Below are positions 7,733-17,142 of a DNA stretch of 64,000 bases, piece by piece. The translations under genes and the position numbers were made by a program. The stretch is taken from positions 287,256 through 351,255 of the forward strand of contig NZ_NESH01000004.1 in assembly GCF_003063355.1 (NCBI RefSeq), written 5' to 3'. Positions within the stretch are counted from its first letter, which is position 1. The number at the start of each line of letters is the position of its first letter. Source of the stretch: Limnohabitans sp. Bal53. GTDB lineage: Bacteria > Pseudomonadota > Gammaproteobacteria > Burkholderiales > Burkholderiaceae_C. Under the pieces are notes generated by a model. The model did not search any database, was not told the DNA's origin, and saw only the letters and a program-made list of their open reading frames with translations.

Positions 7733-9166
7733 TCAATGAGGCGCAGCGCCACCGGCTGGCGCACTGGGCATGGCTGCCAGCGGAGTGTTCATCGGTCGCC
7801 CGACCAGTGAGGCTTGTAGCGCGGCATCCGCTAGCCAAAACTGCTGCTCGGCTCCGATCGCAGCCATGACCGTAGAGACCTGATCACGTGAGTCCGCCAG
7901 CAACTCGAAGATGCCGATGATCATTCCGTTGTAGCGCAGTTGGTTCTCTTCTGAGATCACCTTACGAAGCGGTATCACCTCGTCCCGGTTGTGCCGTGCA
8001 ATGTCATAAGCCGTGCGATAGGATGAGTAGCTTTCTCGCAAGCTTGAACCCGCCGAGCGGACGGTCGCCTCAAGCTGATTGGCTGCGGCCAAGGTGCGTG
8101 CGTTCATGGCATCGCGCTGCATGCCCCCCCAATCAAAGATGGGCAGGCGTACCGCGATTTCATACCCTCGCGCTACGCTGCGCTCACCCGCCACGCTGTT
8201 CGTGCTGGTGTTGCGCATGGCCCTCAGTTCAATGTCGGTGATGCTGGTGACCATGTTCAAACCCTGGGCTCTGGCGGAAGCATCCAGTGTGCTTTGGGCA
8301 AGACGGATGTCGAGGCGGTTACGCGTAGCAAACGTCGCAACGCCCTGCGGATCGAGCGCCTGTTTGGGTAGTTCAGGCAAGCGGTCCGGCAGTTTGAGCA
8401 TCTGGGCCTGTTGGGCATCCAGACCGAGTACGCGTACGAACTCTTCGCGGGCAGCAGTTACTTGGTGAGTTGCTGTTGCCAATCGGGTCCCTGCGTCCGC
8501 ATAGAAGGCCTGCTCACGAGCCCGTGTGAGGCGATTGAAGTTGCCTATGGCCTGCATCCTGCGAGCCAGTTCGGCACTCGCTGCAGCGCTTTCATACACC
8601 TGCTTGGCATACTGAAGCGTCTGTTGGGCAGCCACGGCGCGGACCCATGCCTGGCGCACGCGGGTGACCTGGTCGACCACATCACTCGACAGTCGCAGAT
8701 GGGCCACTTCGATGCGACGGTTGGCGATTCCCTGGCGACTAGGGAGGGTCAGAATATCGAGCAGACCAAAGGAAAGCGCACGGTTTAACTCCAGCGCATC
8801 ACCGGCCACCATGCGTTCCAGGGAGAAGACCGGGTTTGCAATTCTGCCCACCTGTGCCGCATCTGCGGACTCCGCCCAACCTTGAGCCAGCAGCGCCTGG
8901 AGCGATGGGCTGTTGACGAGCGCCAGCTGGACCGCCTCGCGCTTACCCAGAATGTTTTGAAGCAGCTTCTGGGCCGCCTGCGCACGCTGTTCGCGCTCAT
9001 CGGCAGTCCGCGCGAGAGAAATCTGCCCTTCGGCAAAACTCTTGGCCTCCTCGTTCACCCGGGCAACGTTTTGTTCGAGGCTAACAGTGGCGCAACCGGC
9101 AAGCGTGGCCAAGGCGATCGCGGATAGCGCCAGTTTCCCTAGCGAGGTGCTTGGGATGCGCTTCAT
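7733..9166 (-). CDS. TolC-family outer-membrane efflux lipoprotein
   Basis: A 477-residue outer-membrane factor. The N-terminus has a lipoprotein signal with lipobox LAGC (Cys24). The long alpha-helical repeats (about residues 60-260 and 280-450) follow the two-fold TolC pattern. It resembles CusC/CzcC-type channels. It overlaps the small upstream gene by 4 bp and abuts the multicopper oxidase, so it belongs to the copper operon. No adaptor or inner-membrane pump is encoded beside it, which is unusual for a channel protein. It may serve a pump encoded elsewhere, or secrete with the oxidase system. Substrate inferred from context. Confidence 0.82.
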   Translation of the reverse strand: MKRIPSTSLGKLALSAIALATLAGCATVSLEQNVARVNEEAKSFAEGQISLARTADEREQRAQAAQKLLQNILGKREAVQLALVNSPSLQALLAQGWAESADAAQVGRIANPVFSLERMVAGDALELNRALSFGLLDILTLPSRQGIANRRIEVAHLRLSSDVVDQVTRVRQAWVRAVAAQQTLQYAKQVYESAAASAELARRMQAIGNFNRLTRAREQAFYADAGTRLATATHQVTAAREEFVRVLGLDAQQAQMLKLPDRLPELPKQALDPQGVATFATRNRLDIRLAQSTLDASARAQGLNMVTSITDIELRAMRNTSTNSVAGERSVARGYEIAVRLPIFDWGGMQRDAMNARTLAAANQLEATVRSAGSSLRESYSSYRTAYDIARHNRDEVIPLRKVISEENQLRYNGMIIGIFELLADSRDQVSTVMAAIGAEQQFWLADAALQASLVGRPMNTPLAAMPSAPAGGAAPH

Positions 9167-9486
9167 GGCTTGACTCCCCCATGATGACTAGATTGCGTAT
9201 CAGGCACTTCAGAGGCATCCTTTAGGGCCTCACCTGTCGCGACCTCCTTGGCATAGCTGCGCCAGCCTCCAATACGACCTACCAAGTCGTTGGCTTTGAC
9301 CCAGGACTGAATGGCCTGGTCGTTGTAGGGGCGGAAGTCACTAAGTGCAGACTTGTACTCAACTTCCACCACCGAAAGATTTTTCACGGGCTCTTTGTTG
9401 GCTTGGGCCGCGGCTACACCAGCTAACATGGCACAACTCAGGGCGAGACATGTCTGTGCGAATAATAGTGAACGTCTGACGAGCAT
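9163..9486 (-). CDS. Small periplasmic protein of the copper operon
   Basis: A 107-residue protein with a signal peptide (about residues 1-28, ending GVAAAQA). The short mature part includes VGRIGGWRSYAKEVATGE and a His pair near the C-terminus. It is the first gene of the minus-strand copper operon and overlaps the TolC-type gene by 4 bp. I know similar small proteins ahead of CusC-like genes in Burkholderiales but no function for them. The operon position, next to the cop-box-like site, implies copper induction. Confidence 0.68.
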   Translation of the reverse strand: MLVRRSLLFAQTCLALSCAMLAGVAAAQANKEPVKNLSVVEVEYKSALSDFRPYNDQAIQSWVKANDLVGRIGGWRSYAKEVATGEALKDASEVPDTQSSHHGGVKP

Positions 9487-9562
9487 GGTTTCCTCAATGT
9501 GATCGGTAACATAGACAGGGGGAATTATTAAAATACCAAGTCGTCAGCACGATGTCGAAAAG

Positions 9563-9578
9563 ATTACATATTTGTCAT
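9563..9578. promoter_or_regulatory. Cop-box-like operator between copper operon and cusR
   Basis: ATTACATATTTGTCAT is an imperfect palindrome (reverse complement ATGACAAATATGTAAT). It resembles the CusR/CopR cop box, whose core is TGACA spaced from TGTCA. It sits 77 bp upstream of both divergent units' first genes (9486 and 9640). The response regulator encoded at 9640 would be expected to bind it and turn on both directions when copper rises. Confidence 0.6.
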
Positions 9579-9639
9579 CTCGCCATCGCAATAAATGGAA
9601 GTCGTCATACTCAGGTCTGCCAAAGAGGGTCAGTTGCCA

Positions 9640-10323
9640 ATGAAAATTTTGATTGTGGAAGATGAGCCTAAGACCGGGGCATATCTGCGCCAGGGACTGA
9701 TCGAGGTCGGTTTCGTTGTGGACTTGGCCAGAAATGGGCCCGACGGCCTTCACCTAGCTCTTGGCGGTAACTACGATCTCGCGATCCTGGATGTGATGAT
9801 GCCGGGCATGAGCGGTTGGGAGGTCCTGCAGGCGATACGTCATGAAGGCCTACAAGTGCCAGCCATGTTTCTCACCGCCCGCGATCAGGTGGAAGATCGC
9901 GTGAAGGGGCTTGAATTAGGCGCCGACGATTACCTCGTCAAGCCGTTTTCCTTTGCCGAGCTCTTGGCCCGAGTTCGCACCATTGTGCGCCGCGGTCGTA
10001 GTGGCACCGAATCCACGACCTTGCAGGTGGCAGACCTCCAACTTGATCTGCTACGCCGCCGCGTCACCCGAGACGGCAAGCGCCTTAATCTTACCGCCAA
10101 GGAGTTTGGATTGCTGGAACTGCTGATGCGTAGGCAGGGAGAAGTCCTGCCCAGGTCGCTGATCGCCTCTCAGGTTTGGGACATGAACTTCGACAGCGAC
10201 ACTAACGTCATCGAGGTGGCCATGAGGCGTCTGCGCGTCAAGATCGATGATGATCACCAGTTCAAGCTGATCCAAACTGTACGCGGCATGGGCTACGTGC
10301 TCGAAGCGCCGGAGGGTCGCTAG
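9640..10323 (+). CDS. cusR: Heavy-metal response regulator (CusR/CopR type)
   Basis: A 227-residue OmpR-family response regulator. The receiver domain (about residues 1-115) starts [13 protein letters not shown] and has the phospho-acceptor Asp in [10 protein letters not shown] and the conserved Lys in LVKPFSF. The C-terminal winged helix (about 130-225) includes [14 protein letters not shown] and [24 protein letters not shown] is typical of the heavy-metal subfamily. The start at 9640 aligns with this subfamily; an upstream in-frame start at 9595 would add 15 residues. It diverges from the copper operon and is followed immediately by its kinase. Confidence 0.92.
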   Translation: MKILIVEDEPKTGAYLRQGLIEVGFVVDLARNGPDGLHLALGGNYDLAILDVMMPGMSGWEVLQAIRHEGLQVPAMFLTARDQVEDRVKGLELGADDYLVKPFSFAELLARVRTIVRRGRSGTESTTLQVADLQLDLLRRRVTRDGKRLNLTAKEFGLLELLMRRQGEVLPRSLIASQVWDMNFDSDTNVIEVAMRRLRVKIDDDHQFKLIQTVRGMGYVLEAPEGR

Positions 10324-11745
10324 ATGTTTCGCAGGCTGTCACTGACATCCCGCCTCACCATCTTTTTTATAGCGCTGGCCAGTTCGGTCATCCTGGGCTT
10401 GGCGCTTCTTTTCATGGTAGAGGCTGATAGGCACTTCGTCGACCTCGATAGCGCCGCCTTGGATGATAAAAAGCACCTGATCGAGGGCATTCTGGCCAGT
10501 TCTCGATCCCATGAAGAAGCTCGCAGTCGCCTGAACGAAGCATTGAGCCATCACCACAGCCTTTACGCTCTGGTCAAAGGACCGCAGGGTGAAAAGTTGT
10601 ACCAGACCAACGGATACAGCGGCCCGACTACGCAAGCATCATTCATCACGAATGACGACGGCCACGGGCTTCAGTCTTGGAGGAGTGGCGGTCGCGAGTT
10701 CCATGAGATGAGCTTTACTGCTGGCATTGTTCAGGGAATGGCCGGGCCGCTCCAAATATCACTCGCCGTCGATACGCAGCACCACCAAGAATTCATGAGG
10801 GAGCTCCGGCGCAGCATTGCGATCTATGCTGTGCTGGCCATTCTTCTAAGCGGATTCTTGGCTTGGTTCGCGGCTCATCAAGGCATGTCTCCGCTGCGCG
10901 CAATGAAACGTCGCGCCGCTGCAGTGACAGGCCAACAGTTGCAAGAGCGCATGCCCGAGGATGCCGTCCCGATTGAAATGGCAGATTTGGCAAGGGAACT
11001 CAATGAGATGTTGGGTCGCCTGCAGAACGACTTCAAACAGCTTGCTGATTTTGCGGCGGATTTGGCACATGAACTTCGCACACCCATCAGCAATCTCCTC
11101 ACCCAAACACAGGTGACGCTGTCCACCCAACGCGACCTTAAGACATACCAAGATACGCTGGCGTCCAACGCAGAGGAATTGCAGCGTTTGGCTCGGGTGG
11201 TATCAGACATGCTATTCCTCGCCAAGACAGAGCGGGGGGTAGACCTGCCCCATAAGGAGTCCTTCTCGGCAGCACAAGGAGCTCGCGAACTCGTTGAATT
11301 TTATGAAGCCGTTGCGGACGAAAAACGCATCTTAATGAGCGTGGAAGGTGATGGGCGAATCTATGGCGATCGTTTGATGTTCAGACGTGCCTTGAGCAAC
11401 CTCCTATCCAATGCGCTCAGGCATGCACCAGTCGGCGGTGTCGTGGGCGTCAGAATCGAAAGTTCGTCGCGTGGAATTGAAGTCACTGTCAAAAACACGG
11501 GCAAGGAGATTCCATTGGATGTCCAGCAGAGAGTCTTCGAGCGCTTCTATCGCGCAGACTCAGCACGCAGGCACCCAGCTTCTGACGGGGCAGGCTTGGG
11601 GCTGTCGATTACCAAAGCCATCGTCGAGGCCCATGGCGGGGCGATCTCGGTTACTTCAGACCAGGAGTGGACTCGATTCAGGCTTGTTTTTCCAGGGCTT
11701 CAAGCAAGGATGAGGCAAGCGACTGAACTACTTAGTCGGCCCTGA
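10324..11745 (+). CDS. cusS: Heavy-metal sensor histidine kinase (CusS/CopS type)
   Basis: A 473-residue inner-membrane kinase with two transmembrane helices (about residues 13-33 and 165-185) around a periplasmic sensor loop that contains several His. A HAMP segment follows, then the H-box DLAHELRTPISN, the N-box (SNLLSNALRHAP) and G-boxes (DGAGLGLSITKAI). It begins right after the stop of the response-regulator gene. CusS/CopS kinases detect periplasmic copper or silver and phosphorylate CusR/CopR. All main catalytic motifs are intact. Confidence 0.92.
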   Translation: MFRRLSLTSRLTIFFIALASSVILGLALLFMVEADRHFVDLDSAALDDKKHLIEGILASSRSHEEARSRLNEALSHHHSLYALVKGPQGEKLYQTNGYSGPTTQASFITNDDGHGLQSWRSGGREFHEMSFTAGIVQGMAGPLQISLAVDTQHHQEFMRELRRSIAIYAVLAILLSGFLAWFAAHQGMSPLRAMKRRAAAVTGQQLQERMPEDAVPIEMADLARELNEMLGRLQNDFKQLADFAADLAHELRTPISNLLTQTQVTLSTQRDLKTYQDTLASNAEELQRLARVVSDMLFLAKTERGVDLPHKESFSAAQGARELVEFYEAVADEKRILMSVEGDGRIYGDRLMFRRALSNLLSNALRHAPVGGVVGVRIESSSRGIEVTVKNTGKEIPLDVQQRVFERFYRADSARRHPASDGAGLGLSITKAIVEAHGGAISVTSDQEWTRFRLVFPGLQARMRQATELLSRP

Positions 11746-11759
11746 ATAACGCCTTTTGC

Positions 11760-12152
11760 GTGAACAAGAGAGGGCCGGATCGCGCTGTACCGATTCATAA
11801 CAACCGCCGCAGCGGGCGCAAACAAATGAGACTGCCCAATGAGCAATCAAGGCGACCGGGGAAACTGCTGCGGCCGTGGGACGTGGCGGCCACACCGCTG
11901 GAACTGGCGCTGGCCAGGGGCCACCGGTGGTTGGCAATGCTGGAGTACGGCAAGTTGAAAAACCTGACTGAAATTGTAGCGCTGGAGGGAGTCGACAACA
12001 GCTACGTCAGCCGGATGGTGAATTTGACTAAGCTGGCACCGGACATCGTCGAGGCGATTTTGGAGGATACGCTGCCGGATCACCTGACGCTGTTTGATCT
12101 TGCGGTGGACCCGCCTGCGCTGTGGGAGGAGCAGCGGTTACGGATTTGGTGA
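11760..12152 (+). CDS. Orphan HTH protein of recombinase-associated type
   Basis: A protein of up to 130 residues whose core reads LARGHRWLAMLEYGKLKN, then a helix-turn-helix (EIVALEGVDNSYVSRMV) and LFDLAVDPPALWEEQR. I know this pattern from small proteins encoded just downstream of serine recombinases in proteobacterial mobile elements. No recombinase precedes it here: it starts 14 bp after the sensor-kinase stop, so it looks like the surviving tail of a lost cassette. The start is uncertain; ATG at 11826 is an alternative. Probably DNA-binding; role unknown. Confidence 0.55.
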   Translation: MNKRGPDRAVPIHNNRRSGRKQMRLPNEQSRRPGKLLRPWDVAATPLELALARGHRWLAMLEYGKLKNLTEIVALEGVDNSYVSRMVNLTKLAPDIVEAILEDTLPDHLTLFDLAVDPPALWEEQRLRIW

Positions 12153-12496
12153 GACGGGACTGTAAAAGATAGTGATGGCGACTGACTCCAAGACAGCGGG
12201 GTGTCTGTAAAGCCAGCACCAGACCGCCCGATCATGTTCGCATAAGCACGGATCGCATACGCGGCATGTCGAGTGACCGGTATTTCAATTACAACGGTCC
12301 TCGTAGCTCCTCCCGCTTAAATGACCGGTAGTAATCGCCGCAACTATGACGTCCACTTACCGCGAGTGACTACAACCAGCCTAAATCACAGATTGATACA
12401 ACAACAGCATCGTCCGCTTTTGGCCGAATCCGGCCGTTGGAATCGCACCTTCCGACGCCCGCTATCGCTGCCTAGGAGTCGTCAACCCTGAGTCGT
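12153..12496. other. Gene-free intergenic region
   Basis: No gene is supported in these 344 bp. The sequence carries several GACCGGTA and ACCGGT-type words and a CCGCTATCGCTGCC block (about 12461), both of the dispersed intergenic type found at several places in the window. It separates the copper block from the convergent recombinase gene. Confidence 0.5.
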
Positions 12497-13846
12497 TTAT
12501 TCCCAAGGCCGTGGCCGTCGCTTGCTCTGAAGTTCACCCACGTTCATCTCACCCTGAAGTGGAGCAGCGTAGAAGCGGTCGATCATTTCTGGGCTGGTCC
12601 GTGCATTGCGAGCCAGGGTCAATGTGTCCACCGTTCGACCAAACATCAATCGGAACATGATGCTGCTGTGACGAAGGCTGTACAAGGTACGGGTTTCGCC
12701 AGCGGTGCTGAGTTTCAGACCAGTTACTTCCAGCACAATTTCAAACTGCCTTGCCAGCAGCTTCATGGCGTTGTCGCGTGACGCCGCATCGGGCATGAAC
12801 ACATAGTCCTCGGGGTGGATGTCTCGGCCCAGTTCAAGCGCTTGTCGACGCCTGATGCGTTCATACACTTTCACTGCCCAAGGCATGGTGGTGATGGGAA
12901 AAGTGTGCCCCTTACTAGGCGGCAAGCTGAGCCTTAGGTATGTCCACTCCCTGCGAATGATCTCTACATGCTTGTGCTGCATATTGCGAATGTCAGTAGG
13001 GCGGATGTAGCTGTTGACCATGAACACGATCAGGTCTGCCAAGTCCTTGGTCATCTCGATGCGCTTGATCAAGCGATCAGCAGGTCCTAACTTGCCACCA
13101 GGCTCGCAAAAGTAGGAGCCCTTGGTTTCTTCTGAGTGTGCTCGCCACTCGACTTTCTTGCCAGCCAACTTTTTGGCCACCTTGGTGATTTCTTTGTATT
13201 CGCCCACATTGAACCAGCCACGCGGCTTGTCCTCAATGCCCACCTTGGGAAACTCGGGGATGTGCTGGATGAAGCTGTGCCGGGCGGCATGTTGCAAAAC
13301 CTTGCGTGTGAGCCCCATGTAGGCACCCAGCGTAGAAACACTCAGCTTGGGCACTTGGTTGGACAGCTTCTGCAAAAACTCATCCAGCATCTTGTAGTTG
13401 ATGCTGAGCACGTCCGTTTGACCGAAAAAGGGCAGGATGTGTTTGTCGTAGCGCAACTGCATGTTGTCATAACTGATCTTGGATAATTGGCTTCGGTTCA
13501 GCTTGGCTAATTCACTGTCCATCAGCATCTTGGTGGCTTTGGCGAAAGTCACAACTTCTGCGGCGTTGACCTCGATCGGCAAGCCTTCAAAGTTGCCACC
13601 CCTTATGCGAATGGTGATGTCGTCGTAAAAGCGCTTGGCCGCTTCCAACGCGTCTCGCTTGATTTCGGTCTTGGTTGTGCGTTTGAAGATGTGGCTCTCG
13701 GCGTAATACCTTACCCACCAGTAGCTGGAAGCCGGAATTTTGAAAATCACCAACTTGCGTGGGTACCCTGGAATTCGCGTGATGGTTTCCTTGATGGGCA
13801 CAGACCTGTGCCGTTCGTGTGAGTCGGGTTCAATGGCGCGTGGCAT
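12497..13846 (-). CDS. Tyrosine recombinase of a mobile module
   Basis: A 449-residue tyrosine recombinase, longer than usual. The core-binding domain spans about residues 85-190. Catalytic motifs are Arg in SYIRPTDIRN, Lys in PPSKGHTF, SLRHSSIMF with Arg-His, and the final Tyr in EMIDRFYA. The N-terminal 80 residues are unusual (KIPASSYWWVRYYAE) and may read sequence or structure at the target. It ends a minus-strand group with two unknown genes upstream (14000-15758). I infer that it mobilises that group, but no attachment repeat was found around it. Confidence 0.8.
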   Translation of the reverse strand: MPRAIEPDSHERHRSVPIKETITRIPGYPRKLVIFKIPASSYWWVRYYAESHIFKRTTKTEIKRDALEAAKRFYDDITIRIRGGNFEGLPIEVNAAEVVTFAKATKMLMDSELAKLNRSQLSKISYDNMQLRYDKHILPFFGQTDVLSINYKMLDEFLQKLSNQVPKLSVSTLGAYMGLTRKVLQHAARHSFIQHIPEFPKVGIEDKPRGWFNVGEYKEITKVAKKLAGKKVEWRAHSEETKGSYFCEPGGKLGPADRLIKRIEMTKDLADLIVFMVNSYIRPTDIRNMQHKHVEIIRREWTYLRLSLPPSKGHTFPITTMPWAVKVYERIRRRQALELGRDIHPEDYVFMPDAASRDNAMKLLARQFEIVLEVTGLKLSTAGETRTLYSLRHSSIMFRLMFGRTVDTLTLARNARTSPEMIDRFYAAPLQGEMNVGELQSKRRPRPWE

Positions 13847-13999
13847 GTCAATTTCTCTGCTGTATTCATAAAGTTTGTTTTCTGAACAGCTGGCCAGTCA
13901 ACCTGAAAGCGGCAGGGCTCCGGTTGATCTGTGGCTTTTAGACGATCGCTGATTTAGTGAGACGCCCTGCAAATTCAACTGCTATTTGCAGAGCGTTCT

Positions 14000-14641
14000 T
14001 CAAACGCTTTCAGCCTCATCTTGAGGTTCGTCAGATGATGAATTCGACTTTGGTGTCCCGACCTTCCATCGATACGTTTCATACCAGGCTTGTAGTTCAC
14101 TGGTTGCTTTCAGATACTCAGCGTCACCATAGCCTTGCAAAATACGCTTCAATTTCGCTATGTCCGGCTCCAAAATTGTGGTGTCAGAAATTTGAAAATT
14201 GATGGCTTTTTCACTGTTGGCTTCCAAAGTTTCCCAAATGTTTTCCACATCACGTTTCATAGAACAAATACTTCTATAAGAATTCATCAATTGCTCTAGT
14301 TCGACCATGCACGCATCCGTCAGATTGAAACCGTCAACGATCTGAGCTGAGTGCTTGAGCGTCATGAACAGGTTTGAGTGCACCTGTGCTACGGTTATCA
14401 AATAGTCAGAACTGCTGTAGCGCTTCCAGTCATACTCCTCCCCTCTAATCTCACTCAAGTTGTTCAGCAGCCTTTCGAGACTGTGTAATGAGGAGTAGTT
14501 GCGTCCACCGCTTTTGTAGTAACGACCATCTGGAATTTGAAGAATCTTTTTGAGGTCCTTTAGTTTTGGAAGTTCAGATTCAAAGTGGGCTTTCATCAAA
14601 ATCACAGTGGCTTGGCCATAGGGTCCTAAAAAATCACTCAT
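14000..14641 (-). CDS. Unknown protein of the 12-16 kb mobile module
   Basis: A 213-residue, mostly helical soluble protein (MSDFLGPYGQ... ending DEPQDEAESV, acidic tail). No signal peptide or transmembrane segment is seen. I do not recognise the family. The start at 14641 is chosen because GAGGAG lies 7 bp upstream; the frame stays open to 14761 without a ribosome site. It lies downstream of the 346-residue unknown gene on the same strand, 76 bp apart, and upstream of the recombinase. The neighbours suggest a mobile-element function. Confidence 0.55.
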   Translation of the reverse strand: MSDFLGPYGQATVILMKAHFESELPKLKDLKKILQIPDGRYYKSGGRNYSSLHSLERLLNNLSEIRGEEYDWKRYSSSDYLITVAQVHSNLFMTLKHSAQIVDGFNLTDACMVELEQLMNSYRSICSMKRDVENIWETLEANSEKAINFQISDTTILEPDIAKLKRILQGYGDAEYLKATSELQAWYETYRWKVGTPKSNSSSDEPQDEAESV

Positions 14642-14717
14642 TGGGCGCTCCTCGTTGTTGATTGACCTTTGATAGATTGATCCCCAGCTCATTACGAACC
14701 GGGGATCAAATTGGTAT

Positions 14718-15758
14718 TTACAACATGGCTTCTTTGTTCGCCAGGTCATCAATAGAAACACTCAGTGGTGCGCTGTTTGTGAGAGGATGAGTAGCAGAAC
14801 TGAGGACAGGCAGTCCCGCAGGCTGGTAACCCTTGTCGCCCGGCTGCATGCCCCATCCAGATGTGATACCCCATTTCTCTCGCAACACATCCAACTTGTC
14901 TTCCATGCTTTTCAAGTCGTCAGAAAGGCTGGCTTCAGCCACCATGGACAGGATTTGCGTTTCCATGGCTTCGTTCAGCCGGATGAAGCGAACCACACGA
15001 CGCTCGTGTCCCATGGGGTTCACGCACACAGCAAATTCAAAAGTGCCTTCCTTTTTGCCTTCGCCGACGGTGTTAAGCACGAACTTGTCCTCTACCTGAA
15101 CTACGGTGTCCGCAACCTTGGCATTGGCCAGTAAGATTTTGCGCAGCAGCTTGGTCTTGGCTTCCTTGTGATCCTTCACAGCCTTGGCCGTGTCTGCGTC
15201 CTCTTTTGTCGCAGTGATCTTGGCAATGCCACCCCGGTCCTTGATGTAACCAGGCAATTCAGTGGCCGCCAAGTTCTCGTCAAAAGCCACCTGCAGAACT
15301 TTGGAGTAGTTGTAGGCAGTCTGGCGGTCGGTTGGCAGGATAAAACGCAGCACCGTAGTGATCCAAGGCGTGTTGGCCTGGGTCTTGATGTCGTGTTCGC
15401 TTTCCAATTGATCACGCATGCGCAGCAAGATGTGGTCGCGCAGTGCTGACTCGTTGATCTGCAGGGCATAGCTGTAGATGGCGCCCAGCAGTGCGTACAA
15501 CTCTTTTGTTCCACGCACTACGTAGGTCTCAACGTACTGATTGTTCATCTTGGCTAGGTTCTGGGCCTGTCCAAGGATCATGTCCACCTGCACTTCGTTG
15601 GCGCTTTTGTCACTGGGACGGCGCTTGTCGGAACCGCCCAAGGCGCGGTTCATCAACAGACCAAAGGAAAACTCATCCACTGGTGTGGTGGTTGCCAGGG
15701 TATCGACGGGTGCCCCATTTGCTGCGGGCGGGGTGATGTTTGTGTTTTCTAAGTTCAT
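14718..15758 (-). CDS. Unknown 346-residue mobile-element protein
   Basis: A soluble 346-residue protein. A Pro/Thr-rich N-terminus (to about residue 30) precedes an alpha-helical core. The segment NYSKVLQVAFDE...ELPGYIKDRGGIAKI (about residues 145-180) vaguely recalls a domain in unknown plasmid proteins. The C-terminal part is charged, with a predicted coiled coil (LKSMEDKLDVLREKWG). No enzyme motif is evident. It is divergent from the gene at 15874, with 115 bp between, so regulation from a shared region is likely. Expression as a real gene is supported by length and the absence of a competing frame; function unknown. Confidence 0.6.
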   Translation of the reverse strand: MNLENTNITPPAANGAPVDTLATTTPVDEFSFGLLMNRALGGSDKRRPSDKSANEVQVDMILGQAQNLAKMNNQYVETYVVRGTKELYALLGAIYSYALQINESALRDHILLRMRDQLESEHDIKTQANTPWITTVLRFILPTDRQTAYNYSKVLQVAFDENLAATELPGYIKDRGGIAKITATKEDADTAKAVKDHKEAKTKLLRKILLANAKVADTVVQVEDKFVLNTVGEGKKEGTFEFAVCVNPMGHERRVVRFIRLNEAMETQILSMVAEASLSDDLKSMEDKLDVLREKWGITSGWGMQPGDKGYQPAGLPVLSSATHPLTNSAPLSVSIDDLANKEAML

Positions 15759-15873
15759 TTCAACTCCTGTTAAATTTCATAACCATGGGTTCCGTCGACC
15801 AGGATTGGTGCGACAAGCTGAGGTTAGGTTTTGGGCCAGGGAGATAGTTCCTTTTTTCGAGGGGTTCGAAAAA

Positions 15874-16617
15874 ATGAAGTTGGAAACTCAGATATCTGCT
15901 AATGGTGGAAAGCCATTGATGCAGGCGATTGCTTCGGGTGGCATGACCGCCGCTGGGAGTGAGCCATTCATTTATGGCGGTTACTTGGAAGTCTGGTTCC
16001 GATGTTTGAAGTTGTCCAAGCAATACATCCACAACTGCCGCACGGGACTCTTTGGTTCACAAGGGGCAGCGAACACTTTCAAGCTCTTTGGGTGCCTTGA
16101 GCATTTCACGTTGCGTGAGTGGTGGCACGAACGTGGTTGCCAAAATTTTGGACGCAGCTTGGCCACATTCAAGGTGCGTTTGGTAGTGGCTCAGCGTAAA
16201 AAGACCAGTTGCCGCATAACTCTAGATGTCGATGACGAAACACCTACGGAACTGGTCGGCGATGAGGTCAGTTTTCTGGTTCAGCAGATGAGACTGCTTC
16301 AAGCTCAAAGTGGAATGCTTTCCTCAGCACCCAGGGCGTGGTCTATCTACAAAAGCCGCATAACACCTGAGGCCATTAAGCTACACCTTGATGTGCTTGA
16401 GGCTCATGACACCATCAAGCACAATGCACCTAGCACCAAACTTTGGCGTATCGGAGAGCAGATTGGCCTAAACCCTAAGGCTAAGACCAAAATTGGTGAT
16501 GCGCCGAAGGAGCAAATAGACAAGCACATCAAGATGGGGCAAACAGTGAGCGAGTTGGTTAGAAAAGGGCAGGGCTTGGTTGCGAATGCTTGCGACGGTG
16601 TTTTTCCGCGCTATTAA
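15874..16617 (+). CDS. Unknown 247-residue protein of the mobile module
   Basis: A 247-residue protein with an aromatic-rich N-terminal half (YGGYLEVWFRCLKLSKQYI, FTLREWWHERG) and a basic, helical C-terminal half (IGLNPKAKTKIGDAPKEQIDKH). The start at 15874 is supported by GAGGGG about 9 bp upstream; the frame is open further left but overlaps the divergent gene. I do not recognise the family, although WF-x-L plus EWW-x-RG patterns occur in unknown proteins of phages and plasmids. It is transcribed away from the 346-residue gene. Confidence 0.55.
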   Translation: MKLETQISANGGKPLMQAIASGGMTAAGSEPFIYGGYLEVWFRCLKLSKQYIHNCRTGLFGSQGAANTFKLFGCLEHFTLREWWHERGCQNFGRSLATFKVRLVVAQRKKTSCRITLDVDDETPTELVGDEVSFLVQQMRLLQAQSGMLSSAPRAWSIYKSRITPEAIKLHLDVLEAHDTIKHNAPSTKLWRIGEQIGLNPKAKTKIGDAPKEQIDKHIKMGQTVSELVRKGQGLVANACDGVFPRY

Positions 16618-17142
16618 ATGGGTGGTGATAGAAATATGCTGATTCGGGTGTAGCTAGCTAAGTTAGACCTTGCGGTTTTTTAAGAGCTTTATCGTGCGGA
16701 TATCTATCGTTCAATAGCATTGTTTCATGCGCACTTGGTGTTCAGCTTTAGGCTGGATGCAGTCGTAGCTACGTGGCAAGTCACCGGCAGTAACCGACCC
16801 GATGCGGTCGTCGACGAACCCACAATGAACTTCCGCTCCTGGTTAATAGCGAAGTTCAGAACAGGCGTTCGGCCGCAAATCAGCGGACCTGCAAAAGTCC
16901 TAGATTTCCCCGGAGATGCCAAAGCAGGTATGCAGGCAGGCCGAACTCGTGCATCGGCGCGCCCAGCACGACATGGCCATGTGGCTGCATCTCAGCGATC
17001 TAGCATCATCCCGAACCATCTATGCGGCTTGCCCGGCTCCAGTGAACGCGGCGCTGAGCGCCGAATTCACTGATTTCAATGACCCCGGCGTGGACTGCAT
17101 GCATTCACACCGAAGTCATGCGGTCCAATCAAACGGGTCCGT
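16618..17142. other. Gene-free intergenic region
   Basis: No gene can be supported in these 525 bp. Short open frames exist but have no ribosome sites and no recognisable sequence. The region contains words of the dispersed intergenic type (GTCACCGGCAGTAACCGACC near 16779). It separates the mobile module from the convergent DUF4148 gene. Confidence 0.45.

Noticed and set aside
6437..7810. Two plus-strand frames (about 217 and 222 codons) opposite the multicopper oxidase
   Set aside because: The oxidase on the minus strand has all copper motifs. The opposite frames are His-rich only because they read its copper motifs in complement.
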